Both the position numbers and the translations under genes were made by a program. The notes beneath the pieces were generated by a model that was not told where the DNA came from, searched no databases, and saw only the letters and a list, made by a program, of their open reading frames with translations. DNA of 64,000 nt from an uncultured Eubacteriales bacterium (GTDB lineage: Bacteria; Bacillota; Clostridia; Oscillospirales; Acutalibacteraceae), in the NCBI GenBank assembly GCA_934394855.1, contig CAKRRH010000003.1, positions 1-64,000 on the forward strand. The letters are read 5' to 3'. Of the stretch, positions 7,467 through 16,400 are shown in pieces (position 1 is the stretch's first letter; the number at the start of each line of letters is the position of its first letter).

Positions 7467-9617
7467 TCAACCCCAAATTAAACAGGGCATTTTAAGAGCA
7501 TCTACTGAGAAATAGGCAAATGATACAGTGTTTTTATATTTATATGCAATACGCAGCACATCATCAGTCGCCTTTATCGGTTTATCCTTAACGCTCTCAA
7601 TGTATTTAAAGAAGTCGCTCGGACACTCTGATCCGCCCCAGTTGCCGTAAGAATGATTATATTCATACGAAACAAGCTCCAAATCAATGTAATTATCAAT
7701 AGTATCTTCCGTCAGCTCTTTGCCATCAACAACTCCTTTAGCAATATTGTCACGAATATCCGATGTGTGCAGGTTGTAATATTTCATATACAACTCAAAC
7801 GACTTCGGGAATGCCTTTTCAATCGGCAGAGCAATTGTTTGCTCTTTTCCGTCAATCTTTGCTTTTATCTTTATCAGCGGATAGGTTGTGCCGTTTATAA
7901 CGGTCCGATTGTTGTAATAATCATACGAGAGTTGAAACTTATTTTTGCTTGTGAAGTTCAAAAGCAAATCAATCCACTCATCGGGATTACTTTTAACTTC
8001 TGCTAACAGGGTTTCATATACATTTTTGCACTCTTCCCTACTTAAAACATTATCAATGAATTCATCAACATTTTCGGCGCTCGGAATATTATTAACCTTA
8101 TCCCTTACCTTATCTTTTTGATTTTCAACTTCATGCTGCAAAACCTTATTAAAATCAATGAAATTATCATCATCGGCATTACCGAGATTGCGATATTCCG
8201 TTCTGCCGTGAACATCGGTGATTTTAAACGGTACATATTCATACCAATATTGAGTTGCCGGAATTGACTGGTATCTTGACATTGCTTTCAGCTCAGCCTC
8301 AACCGCCTTTTTTGTGTAATCCGTTGTCATATTTTTAACAACATCATCAAAAAAGTAGGTCATGCCCTCATTGCTGAAATATTCGGACACGTTGTCAATG
8401 TTTTTCCACGGATACTCATGTTGATCTGAAAGCAAAGCCATGCTTTCGATCTCCTCGGCTTTCGGTTGAAATCCAAGCTCATAGTCGGTTACCGCAAGCA
8501 TTGAGAAAAACATTCCGACACCTGCCGCAATCACCGCAAAATAAGTCAAAATCATCTTGATAAAATCTTTTACGCCATTGTTCAGCACGCACCATGTTAT
8601 AAAGCATACAATGAGAACAATTCCCGCTCTAATCGGAACAAGCTGCAAAATTGTAGGATCAAATTTAAGTCCGTGGGTTGAAATCCAAGATATATATAAT
8701 GTCGAAACAAATGAAAGTGAAAATGTAAATCCGATTGCAAATACAAGCAAGGCTTTAAATATCGGTTTGCCGCTGCGCTGTGCCAGCTCGCTTTTTCTGA
8801 AATTATAGAAAATCAGACCGATAACAAAATATATTGCGGCAAGAATCAGCGAATAGATAATTGAACTCATGCTATATCCGGCATACACAGTTCTTGTAAA
8901 TGTAATTATCATAATTTGCCTGAGGCTGCCGAACACGCCTGTTAACTCACCTGCAACAATGTTACTGCTTTCAAAAGGAAATCCCGGAAATTCGTTTACA
9001 TGAAGCACAGTAAACATACTCTTTACTGTTCCGAACAACGCACCTGTAAAAAACTGTGGCAAGAGAATGATTACAAGTGATGTAACAATTCCTGCAAAGG
9101 TCGTTCCCGTGACTGACGCCGCAATCAAATTTGTCGAACAGCAAAGCAGGTTTACCGCAATAAACTGCAAAAAGAAATCAAACAAAAATTGATAGCCGAT
9201 GTTAACGCCGTTTGGAAATTTGACAAGTGCGCAAACCGTCATTACGGTTGTCATCAATATTGCGCTTAAAAGCATCCAAAATTGAATTGAGATTAAATAT
9301 GACAGCAAAATGCAATTCTTATTAAACCCCAAAGAGTTGTAAAAATCGGATTGTTTTCGATTGTTCATGAATCTGAACAAACTGAAAAACAATGCAAATG
9401 ACATAATTATCAAGAATAAGTCAAGATATTTTGTGCCGAAAAAGCTTCCTGTTTCTGTTTTATTTATTTCGTCAAAGTCAGCGAATTTATATCCGGTAAA
9501 GAAAAATGTCAAAATCGGCAAAATGATTGAACCAAAAATGCTGACTAACCCGATTAAAAGCGTTTGCCTTAGTCCTTCTAAAATCAGCCTTGCACTTAAT
9601 ATTTTTTTATTTTTCAT
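7467..9617 (-). CDS. Large ABC transporter permease (YtrC/D-like), paralog 2
   Basis: 716 residues. The first ~385 residues hold about nine or ten hydrophobic helices with the FYNSLGFNK loop after helix 2 that also occurs (FFDSLGVKK) in the next gene. The remaining ~330 residues are hydrophilic and rich in charged residues, and should form one large domain after the last helix (near VTDYELGFQPKAEEI), probably outside the cell. AAGGAG precedes the ATG. It is the last gene of the GntR-ATPase-permease-permease operon, 36 bp behind its paralog. Substrate unknown; related Ytr systems respond to cell-wall stress. Confidence 0.75.
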   Translation of the reverse strand: MKNKKILSARLILEGLRQTLLIGLVSIFGSIILPILTFFFTGYKFADFDEINKTETGSFFGTKYLDLFLIIMSFALFFSLFRFMNNRKQSDFYNSLGFNKNCILLSYLISIQFWMLLSAILMTTVMTVCALVKFPNGVNIGYQFLFDFFLQFIAVNLLCCSTNLIAASVTGTTFAGIVTSLVIILLPQFFTGALFGTVKSMFTVLHVNEFPGFPFESSNIVAGELTGVFGSLRQIMIITFTRTVYAGYSMSSIIYSLILAAIYFVIGLIFYNFRKSELAQRSGKPIFKALLVFAIGFTFSLSFVSTLYISWISTHGLKFDPTILQLVPIRAGIVLIVCFITWCVLNNGVKDFIKMILTYFAVIAAGVGMFFSMLAVTDYELGFQPKAEEIESMALLSDQHEYPWKNIDNVSEYFSNEGMTYFFDDVVKNMTTDYTKKAVEAELKAMSRYQSIPATQYWYEYVPFKITDVHGRTEYRNLGNADDDNFIDFNKVLQHEVENQKDKVRDKVNNIPSAENVDEFIDNVLSREECKNVYETLLAEVKSNPDEWIDLLLNFTSKNKFQLSYDYYNNRTVINGTTYPLIKIKAKIDGKEQTIALPIEKAFPKSFELYMKYYNLHTSDIRDNIAKGVVDGKELTEDTIDNYIDLELVSYEYNHSYGNWGGSECPSDFFKYIESVKDKPIKATDDVLRIAYKYKNTVSFAYFSVDALKMPCLIWG

Positions 9618-9653
9618 AATATTTTCTCCTTAAAACAGGCAAGCATATTATGC

Positions 9654-11699
9654 TTACTGACCGAAAGTGATTGTATTATTAAGCAGCTCTGCTTGTTTAA
9701 CCGACATCTTGTCGTAATTTGCCGGGAAATATACTTCAATCTTCTCACGCTGTTTGTCACGCTTAAAGGTTGCAACATAGTAATAGTCATATTCCGACAA
9801 AATGGGGTCATTTTTTACTGATTTTAAATAATTAACAATCTCTTTTTTATCGTTATCGCTCATTTCGGAAATTAGATAGCTGTTAGAATTACTGCTGTTT
9901 ACAAAATTCCTATGCAAATCTAGCAATTCATAATCTCCGTTTAATGCCTCGTTTTTCAAATCCGATTGCAGTTCATTTGACATATCTAAATATTTCTGCA
10001 TGGTCTTGGGTGTTATTTCGTTAATCGGCAAAGAAAAATCGAGCGTCTTTCCGTCAACCTTGATTTTAGCATTAAATTTACAAAAGTGCGAATGTAAGGA
10101 TTCTTCCGATGTCAAAACATACGATTTCCACGAATTAAAATCTGCGGTCATAGCCTCACAGCAAAGCGAATTATATAACTCCTTGGCTTGGTTTTGCGTC
10201 GGTTTAAAATCTTTACTATCATAAAAATTAAATGTGTTGAGTGAAATTGAGCCCGGTACCAAATCTTCAAATTTTGGCAGTTCGGTAAAAATTTTCTTAA
10301 CCCGTTCATCATTCATCAATGTATCATCTACATAATCCATCAATGCTTTTTGCGTTGAAAAAAGATAATAGCTCTTGAATTTTGTGTTAACCTTAAAAAA
10401 GTAGTTATCAAAATATTGTTTGCTAAACGCCATATCCGAAGATTTAACGCACAATTTACTGAAATCGGTGAAATATGACTTGAGCTTGTTATCTGTAAAA
10501 TCAATCTGAGATATTTTGTAGTTAAAATATTTTTTCGTAGACAGATGTGACGAATAGATATTTGACACCAGCAAATTGCCGTTCACCTCATCGTTATTGT
10601 GAGTATAATAATTAACAGATGTAATGTCGTCCTGATTCAGAGTTATGCTTGATAAATTTGCGGCTGACAAATATGCCGAGCCGAAAATTATTGCACTGCA
10701 AAGGCTAAACGACACAAATCCGGCAAGTAACGGCTTAATTTTAACCGACTTCTTTTGTAAAACAAAATAAAAGACAAAATATATAATTAAGCCGACAATT
10801 ATAAATATCCAACCGAAGTTGCGGACTTTGCGTTCATAAGTACCAAAGCCAAGGCTTAGTCCGAACACGGCTGCAAAAAGCGAAAATAATGCAGAAATCA
10901 ACGCTGAAAGCCATTTATTAACCGATGTTTTTCCTGCTGTTTCCGAAGGCCGTTTTGATAAAAGGAAGATTCCAAGCGCCAAATATATCGCAAACAAAAC
11001 GAGCGAATAGATGAAGTCTGCGGCTTTCGGTGTCGGTTCATAAAAGTACAGGATTAAATAAAAAATCGGCTGTGAGGCAATATTCAATCGCTCACTCAAA
11101 AAGTTTCCCGTAAACAGAACACTAAATGCTTCATTGCTTCTGTTGATAAAAGCAAACACCGTGCCGAATATGAACTGGGGCAGATAGGTCATTGTTACTG
11201 CCGAAAAGATGCAGCTGCAAAGCTTGCCGGTTATTGCGACAGCCGTCAGCCAAATCGCCGATGTTTGCAAACAACCGACAAACGAATAGAGGAACCATGT
11301 CACAACAGATTGCCATTCTTTTTCAAAAACGCCCGTTTTTATCACAAAGAGCATATCGAAAAAGTTGCCGATTATCAGCGAGATTGTCGTCCAAAATACT
11401 ACCGCCGCAAGATATGACACGGCAAGAGTTGTTTTTTTCACGCCCAAGCTGTCGAAGAAGTCGGACGATGAGCGTTTAAAAAGCGGTCTGAACAGCCAAA
11501 TCATGAATATTGGAACATAAATTGCAAAAGCATAGATTACTGCTTTGGAATTATATTCCGGGGCAGATGAATTAAACTTCACGAAATAGTCGTTCATGAA
11601 CACAAACAAGGTTAATATTATTGATACCAATCCGGGTACTCTTGTCTGAGAAATGCCGTCAAAAAACAGTTTTTTACTGAATATTTTATTATTTTTCAT
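9654..11699 (-). CDS. Large ABC transporter permease (YtrC/D-like), paralog 1
   Basis: 681 residues from ATG 11699, chosen because GGGAG lies nine bases upstream and the resulting MKNNKIFSKKLFFDGI aligns with MKNKKILSARLILEGL of the paralog; an in-frame ATG at 11732 would overlap the ATPase gene. Topology is the same: ~9-10 helices in the first ~350 residues, then a ~320-residue soluble domain beginning near SAANLSSITLNQDD. Sequence identity with the paralog is modest outside the N terminus, suggesting an old duplication and a heterodimeric channel served by the single ATPase at 11725-12639. Confidence 0.75.
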   Translation of the reverse strand: MKNNKIFSKKLFFDGISQTRVPGLVSIILTLFVFMNDYFVKFNSSAPEYNSKAVIYAFAIYVPIFMIWLFRPLFKRSSSDFFDSLGVKKTTLAVSYLAAVVFWTTISLIIGNFFDMLFVIKTGVFEKEWQSVVTWFLYSFVGCLQTSAIWLTAVAITGKLCSCIFSAVTMTYLPQFIFGTVFAFINRSNEAFSVLFTGNFLSERLNIASQPIFYLILYFYEPTPKAADFIYSLVLFAIYLALGIFLLSKRPSETAGKTSVNKWLSALISALFSLFAAVFGLSLGFGTYERKVRNFGWIFIIVGLIIYFVFYFVLQKKSVKIKPLLAGFVSFSLCSAIIFGSAYLSAANLSSITLNQDDITSVNYYTHNNDEVNGNLLVSNIYSSHLSTKKYFNYKISQIDFTDNKLKSYFTDFSKLCVKSSDMAFSKQYFDNYFFKVNTKFKSYYLFSTQKALMDYVDDTLMNDERVKKIFTELPKFEDLVPGSISLNTFNFYDSKDFKPTQNQAKELYNSLCCEAMTADFNSWKSYVLTSEESLHSHFCKFNAKIKVDGKTLDFSLPINEITPKTMQKYLDMSNELQSDLKNEALNGDYELLDLHRNFVNSSNSNSYLISEMSDNDKKEIVNYLKSVKNDPILSEYDYYYVATFKRDKQREKIEVYFPANYDKMSVKQAELLNNTITFGQ

Positions 11700-11724
11700 A
11701 TATCTCAACTCCCGAAAAAACAAC

Positions 11725-12639
11725 TTATTCATCGCTCATTTTGCTGATTGCGTCCGAAAAATCATAACCGAGATGTTTCAATTCGCAAATGAATATTTCA
11801 TCGAGATTCAGCGGCACGCTTTCCAAAAGCGTCGGCGATTTTGCGCTCAATTTACTTTTAATTTCATCTGAATTGCCCCTTGCAATCAATGTCTCAATGC
11901 TCCCGACTTTGGAAAAATCGAGCATATCAATATCGCTGAAATCAGCTTCATCAAACGGTGAATCAAAAGACACCTGAAACTTTGCAAACGACGAATCAAT
12001 GTCGCAAAGTGAGGCTTCAAGCACGTTTTTACCCTCATGAAGCATCATCAGACTGTCGCACAAATCGGACAATTCCCGAAGCGAATGGGACGTCACGATC
12101 ACCGTCTTTTCGCCCGACGATATTTCATTGAAAATTATGCTTTTCACAAAATTTCTCATTACCGGGTCAAGTCCGTCAAAGGTTTCGTCGAAAATCATAT
12201 ATTTTGCGTTGCAGCAAAACGCCAAAATGATTGCCGCCTGCCGTTTCATGCCCTTTGAAAAATTGTTGATTGATTTATTTTTCGGCAGCTTGAAATCATT
12301 ACACATACGGTTCATTTTATCAACGTCAAAATCACGATATACCGCCCTATAGAGCTTTGCCATTCGGCGAATATCGGCGCCCGGCAAAAAATATGGGTCA
12401 TCGGAAACAAAAACAAGCTTTGACTTAGCGTTCGGATTGTTATATACCCTTTCGCCGTCAATCGTGATTTCCCCCTCGGTCGGTTTATAAATGCCGCAAA
12501 CATTTCGGAGCAATGTTGATTTGCCTGCGCCGTTTGAGCCGACAATGCCAAAGACACTCCCCTCTTTGATTTCGATTTTCGATAAATTCAGCGCTGTCTT
12601 TTTATCAAAGATTTTTACAATGTTCTCACCTTTGATCAT
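11725..12639 (-). CDS. ABC transporter ATP-binding protein (YtrB-like)
   Basis: 304 residues from ATG 12639; GAAAGGA upstream favours this Met over the one at 12657. Walker A is GSNGAGKST (~31), the signature NFSKGMKRQ (~128), Walker B KYMIFDETFDGLD (~150), then a switch His in VTSHSLREL (~183). Walker B keeps the catalytic Glu although the usual DEPT is DETF, as in other YtrB/EcsA-type ATPases. A ~90-residue C-terminal extension follows. It powers the two permeases encoded downstream. Confidence 0.9.
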   Translation of the reverse strand: MIKGENIVKIFDKKTALNLSKIEIKEGSVFGIVGSNGAGKSTLLRNVCGIYKPTEGEITIDGERVYNNPNAKSKLVFVSDDPYFLPGADIRRMAKLYRAVYRDFDVDKMNRMCNDFKLPKNKSINNFSKGMKRQAAIILAFCCNAKYMIFDETFDGLDPVMRNFVKSIIFNEISSGEKTVIVTSHSLRELSDLCDSLMMLHEGKNVLEASLCDIDSSFAKFQVSFDSPFDEADFSDIDMLDFSKVGSIETLIARGNSDEIKSKLSAKSPTLLESVPLNLDEIFICELKHLGYDFSDAISKMSDE

Positions 12640-12659
12640 ATCGTTCATTCCTTTCAAAA

Positions 12660-13025
12660 TTATTCGTTAAACAATTTTTCAATTCTCTTAATCAATTTTT
12701 CTTTTTCAATTCCCACGGTCTTTAAGCCTTTTACAATTTCGTCAAATTCATTCAATCCCTCGACAGACGCATCATGTGTAATGCGGTTCAGATCATCTGT
12801 AACAAAAAATCCTTTTCCCATTGCAGAATATAAAACGCCCTTGTCGCACAATTCGCTGTATGCACGAGCGATCGTGTTCGGATTTACCGACAGCTTCAAA
12901 GACAGTGACCTTACACTCGGCATTTTGTCATTAGGCTTTAAAACGCCCAAAAACACATATTCTTTAGTCTGTTCAATGATCTGTTCATAGATCGGTGTTC
13001 CGCTTTTAAGGTCGATTGCAAACAT
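12660..13025 (-). CDS. GntR-family regulator, YtrA subfamily
   Basis: 121 residues, the short YtrA form: a winged helix (PIYEQIIEQTKEYVFLGVL, PSVRSLSLKLSVNPNTIARAYSEL, KGFFVTDD) with only a ~40-residue C-terminal helix for dimerisation and no ligand domain. It is the first gene of the ABC operon; its stop is 20 bp before the ATPase start. YtrA proteins generally repress their own operon and are released by envelope stress, which fits the palindromic site just upstream. Confidence 0.88.
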   Translation of the reverse strand: MFAIDLKSGTPIYEQIIEQTKEYVFLGVLKPNDKMPSVRSLSLKLSVNPNTIARAYSELCDKGVLYSAMGKGFFVTDDLNRITHDASVEGLNEFDEIVKGLKTVGIEKEKLIKRIEKLFNE

Positions 13026-13077
13026 AATCTTTCGTGCAGTAAATGCACCCTTACCTCCCTTCTTTGGTGTATTACCC

Positions 13078-13131
13078 GTATTAGTCTAATTAGTACAGTT
13101 ACAGTATATGGTACTTTTCATAAAATGTCAA
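13078..13131 (-). promoter_or_regulatory. Promoter and GntR operator of the ABC operon
   Basis: Minus-strand TTGACA (13126-13131) and TATACT (13103-13108) are 17 bp apart. Immediately downstream of the -10, at 13078-13096, lies an imperfect palindrome of the form GTActAatTAG-ActaatAC with an internal CTAATTAG. Its position over the start point suits autorepression by the GntR protein encoded at 12660-13025. Confidence 0.7.
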
Positions 13132-13142
13132 GTATATTTTTA

Positions 13143-13192
13143 CAAAAAACAGCCATAATGATAAAACGTTTTGTTTCATTCATTATGACTGT
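13143..13192 (-). terminator. Terminator of the vanished sortase gene
   Basis: Stem of ACAGTCATAATGA / TCATTATGGCTGT on the minus strand (one G-T pair) followed by TTTTTT. It sits directly after the stop of the sortase remnant and has survived its decay. Confidence 0.7.
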
Positions 13193-13194
13193 GA

Positions 13195-13441
13195 TTATTT
13201 TACTCTTTCGCAATATACGATATAACGGTGGCTGTTAACACGATATGGGTGGCAGATGACAAGCGTGATCATGTCCTTGCCCTTTTGAATTTTCAGCTTA
13301 TCGATGTCGGTCGGCGATATAATTTCAATTTTTGAAACCGCCTTCGATGAGAACAAGATATGTACCGATTTCAAGATCCGAGATAGTTGCGTTGCCTGCA
13401 CCGTTTGCTGAACCTGTCAGTACGATAGTACCGAAAACATT
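13195..13441 (-). pseudogene. Remnant: Cna_B-like segment joined out of frame to a sortase C terminus
   Basis: In one minus-strand frame (about 13197-13335) the sequence reads IEIISPTDIDKLKIQKGKD, then MITLVICHPYRVNSHRYIVY, which is the C terminus of a class C-type sortase: the TLVTC motif holding the catalytic Cys, here TLVIC, and the Arg of NSHR. Upstream, in a different frame (about 13326-13441), it reads GSANGAGNATISDLEIGTYLVL, like a Cna_B/prealbumin-type surface-protein repeat, ending at a stop. Neither part has a start. A deletion has apparently fused the ends of two neighbouring genes of a sortase/pilus locus. Confidence 0.65.
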
Positions 13442-13587
13442 AGTAAATATGCGGCTTTCAGGTAAGTAAAAAATCTAACAATAGGCGTAAAAAATCATAC
13501 ATTTTATCGCTTTTCGGCATAATTTTAACAAATTCACTAATCGTAATAGTTCTCATTTTTACAATATGACGAAATTTGTCAAAGCCC

Positions 13588-13616
13588 TTGAAAAAATGTC
13601 AAAATTGTAATACAAT
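13588..13616 (+). promoter_or_regulatory. Promoter upstream of surface-protein remnant
   Basis: TTGAAA (13588-13593), 17 bp, TACAAT (13611-13616). An AAAGGAAG ribosome-like site follows at about 13647. It is a leftover promoter that may still be active. Confidence 0.5.
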
Positions 13617-13664
13617 TATATTATTGTAGAGTAACTATTATAATTAAAGGAAGCTTGGTCTGCG

Positions 13665-13780
13665 GTGAAAAAGCTGATAAATAAATTTTTCGCTGTTCTG
13701 CTTATCATGGCGGTGCTGTTCTGATCGCACTCGGTGCTGTTTTGCTGATAGTTTTGCTGATTCGCCGAAGAACAAGATAA
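13665..13780 (+). pseudogene. Internally deleted sortase-anchored surface protein (signal peptide plus anchor tail)
   Basis: GTG 13665 starts VKKLINKFFAVLLIMAVLF, a signal-peptide-like N terminus that stops at TGA. Shifted by one base from about 13710, the sequence reads GAVLIALGAVLLIVLLIRRRTR and a stop at 13778-13780: a membrane anchor and positive tail typical of the C terminus of LPXTG-type proteins. The centre, including the sorting motif, is missing. Together with the sortase remnant on the other strand this is the wreck of a surface-protein locus. Confidence 0.6.
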
Positions 13781-13867
13781 TAAAACCGAAAATGAAATAG
13801 TTTATGAAAGTTCCGCATAAATATATCATCTGTTCCTTTTTTCTGCATTTTTCACATATAATTCGTG

Positions 13868-13896
13868 TTGAACCGACAGTTGAAATATGATACAAT
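13868..13896 (+). promoter_or_regulatory. Sigma-A promoter of the HD-GYP/GGDEF gene
   Basis: TTGAAC (13868-13873), 17 bp, TACAAT (13891-13896). Because it covers the in-frame ATG at 13887, translation must begin at 13953 instead. Confidence 0.7.
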
Positions 13897-13952
13897 ATAA
13901 AATGTATAATAAAGGAAATATATTATTACAAAAAAGAGGAATCAATTTTAAA

Positions 13953-16328
13953 ATGAGCCGTTTTTTGAGTAATAACAAATCAAATATTATTGTTGCCGAC
14001 AGCGCCGAGGATGTTCGCAAGCATATTTTCGGGCTGCTTAAAAATGACTATAATGTAATCGACACCTGTGATGGTGAAGAGGTTGTCAATCTGCTTCATG
14101 AGGAAAGCAATTTGATCGATCTTCTGATAATCGGCAGTGATATTGACAAAATCGACGGATTTGAACTGCTTGAGATCATCAACAGAAACGATTGGATTAA
14201 AAATTTTCCTGTGGTCGTGATTGTGAAAAACAATAATAACAACGAGCTTGACCGTGCGTTTGACCTCGGTGCAACCGACTTCATAGCATCGCCGTTTTAT
14301 AAAAATATTGTGTTAAAACGAGTCGCAAATTCGATTGCTCTTTTCAAAGAGAAAAAGCGAATCATCAATATCGTTGAAAACGAAGTTTTTGAGCGTGAGA
14401 AAAACAACAACAAGCTAATTGAAATTTTGGGTCATATCGTTGAATTTCGAAGCAAAGACAGCGGAATGCACATTTTTCATATGCAGTCTATGACCCGTGT
14501 TATTTTAAAGCACATAAACGAGCTTACTGATAAATATTACCTGACCGACAGCGACATCATGACAATGAGCACGGCGGCGGCGCTTCATGACATCGGCAAA
14601 ATCAGCATCAGCAAACAAATTCTCAACAAACCGGGGAAACTGACCGATGATGAGTTTGAACAGGTAAAAAAACATACGATAATCGGTGCCGACATGATAA
14701 AGGGATTGCAGCAATATGACGACGACCCGAAATCGCTTGTCGCAATCGCCTATAATATATGCCGCTATCACCACGAGCGATATAACGGAGGCGGCTATCC
14801 CGACGGACTTGTCGGTGATGAAATACCTTTATGTGCACAGGCGGTCGCTGTTGCGGAAGTATATGATGCACTTGTTAGCAAGCGCTGTTACAAGCCCGCA
14901 TATTCGCACGAAAAAGCGGTTTCGATGATATTGAACGGCGAATGCGGTGCGTTCAATCCGCTGATGATGCAATGTTTATATGAAGTAAAGGACGAGCTTC
15001 GGGCAATTTTTCTTGATTCGGATAACTATATGCCGAACAATAAGAAAATCAACATTGACCTTGATTCGGACAACACGCAACTCAGCACCATCACCACTGA
15101 CATTTCGGCGGATATTTGGGAAAAGATCAGCTTTTTCACTTCGGACATCAACGAAATCCAATTTGTCTATGACGCCGCGAAGCGCAATGTCAACATAAAC
15201 CCCTGGGGCTCTGATTTTCTTAAAACAAACGGCTTCATCAGCGACCCGAACTTAAAAGAACAGTCGTTCCCCGGAAAGTCGATGATTAGCAAGCTGCGCC
15301 ATATGTTGCTCTCAACAACACCGCAAAAGCCGAACATTCGAATTGATTTTGAAAAGAAAATCAACGATAAAACGCATCAATTACGCATAATCGCAAAATC
15401 GCTTTGGTCTGAGGACGGGGCTGAGAATTATATCGGCGCAATGGGCAGAATTTATGATATAAACTCAAGGAGACTTGACGACGACCCTGTTCAGAATTTT
15501 GATTCGGAAGAGTTCACCGAAATAATCCGTCAGCTGAGCAATAATTTCGATTATGTCAGAATAATCGACAATCGAGGAAGAGTTGTCAGCGTCAGCGAAA
15601 ACGGTGACAAGAAGTGGCTTTTCGGCAAATGTTATTCGTGTTGGAACCGTGACAAACGGTGTGAGGACTGCGTTGTAAAGGCATTTGACGAAAAGAGAAC
15701 CTCAACCACGGCTCTCCGTTTCATCGGAGATAAAATATATCAGGTTTTTGCCTGCAAGATCAATGTTAAAGGCGTTGACTATGTACTTGAAATGGTGCAT
15801 AAAGTTAACACCGAGGCGCTTAATACATTCTCTCATTCAAAATATACCGACATGATTTTAAATATCAACAAAAAGCTTTATCGTGATGTGGTCACGAATG
15901 CCTACAACAGGCGGTATTATCAGGAATATATCTGCAATTTGACCGATGTTGTTGCTGTTGCAATGATCGACTGCGACAGATTTAAGCAGATCAACGATAC
16001 ATACGGCCATGATTCGGGTGACATTGCGCTTCGCTCAATCGTCGACGCAGTCAAACGGACAGTCGGCAAAGAGGACATAATCATCCGTTTCGGCGGAGAT
16101 GAATTTTTGCTGATTAGTCTGACGGGTGAACGAAATCAGTTCTTTAACAAGCTGAAAAATGCAATCGACGAGGTTTCAAAAATCCGTATCCCCTATCTGC
16201 CGAAAATTGAACTGTCGATAACGGTTGGTGCGGTTTATAACGACGACCCGATCCAAGATAAGGTCAGACAGGCAGACGCACTCATGTATAAAGGCAAAAT
16301 GACAGGTGAAAAACTGTTTTTTGAATAA
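13953..16328 (+). CDS. Pseudo-receiver / HD-GYP / GGDEF cyclic-di-GMP protein
   Basis: 791 residues. Residues ~8-120 resemble a response-regulator receiver, but where the phospho-Asp is expected (LLIIGSDIDKIDG) there is Gly, and the conserved Lys before PF is Ser (FIASPF), so it is probably not phosphorylated. An HD-GYP phosphodiesterase follows, with AALHDIGK (~208) and HHERYNGGGYPDG (~272). Residues ~560-573 hold four Cys in the pattern CYSCW..KRCEDC, in a PAS-like region. A GGDEF diguanylate cyclase closes the protein, with DCDRFKQINDTYGHD (~670) and RFGGDEF (~711). No upstream RxxD inhibitory site is evident. No membrane helix is seen, so it is cytoplasmic. It could both make and break c-di-GMP, controlled by the Cys module. 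Single gene, own promoter. Confidence 0.88.
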   Translation: MSRFLSNNKSNIIVADSAEDVRKHIFGLLKNDYNVIDTCDGEEVVNLLHEESNLIDLLIIGSDIDKIDGFELLEIINRNDWIKNFPVVVIVKNNNNNELDRAFDLGATDFIASPFYKNIVLKRVANSIALFKEKKRIINIVENEVFEREKNNNKLIEILGHIVEFRSKDSGMHIFHMQSMTRVILKHINELTDKYYLTDSDIMTMSTAAALHDIGKISISKQILNKPGKLTDDEFEQVKKHTIIGADMIKGLQQYDDDPKSLVAIAYNICRYHHERYNGGGYPDGLVGDEIPLCAQAVAVAEVYDALVSKRCYKPAYSHEKAVSMILNGECGAFNPLMMQCLYEVKDELRAIFLDSDNYMPNNKKINIDLDSDNTQLSTITTDISADIWEKISFFTSDINEIQFVYDAAKRNVNINPWGSDFLKTNGFISDPNLKEQSFPGKSMISKLRHMLLSTTPQKPNIRIDFEKKINDKTHQLRIIAKSLWSEDGAENYIGAMGRIYDINSRRLDDDPVQNFDSEEFTEIIRQLSNNFDYVRIIDNRGRVVSVSENGDKKWLFGKCYSCWNRDKRCEDCVVKAFDEKRTSTTALRFIGDKIYQVFACKINVKGVDYVLEMVHKVNTEALNTFSHSKYTDMILNINKKLYRDVVTNAYNRRYYQEYICNLTDVVAVAMIDCDRFKQINDTYGHDSGDIALRSIVDAVKRTVGKEDIIIRFGGDEFLLISLTGERNQFFNKLKNAIDEVSKIRIPYLPKIELSITVGAVYNDDPIQDKVRQADALMYKGKMTGEKLFFE

Positions 16329-16353
16329 ATAAAACAAACAGAATAAATAACAA

Positions 16354-16381
16354 AACCGTTGGATTAAACTATCCAACGGTT
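16354..16381. terminator. Bidirectional terminator
   Basis: Perfect stem AACCGTTGGA / TCCAACGGTT, flanked by A-run and T-run, between the converging GGDEF and manA transcripts. Confidence 0.85.
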
Positions 16382-16400
16382 TTTTGTCTGAATGTTTATT

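Noticed and set aside
11725..12639. Inactivated ATPase because Walker B reads DETF instead of DEPT
   Set aside because: The catalytic Glu is kept and the variation is seen in this ATPase branch; all other motifs are intact.
13195..13401. A real 68-residue protein
   Set aside because: The frame is a sortase C terminus entered by a frameshift and has no ribosome site.
13887..13952. Upstream 22-codon extension of the HD-GYP/GGDEF protein
   Set aside because: The ATG at 13887 lies inside the promoter, so it cannot be in the transcript.
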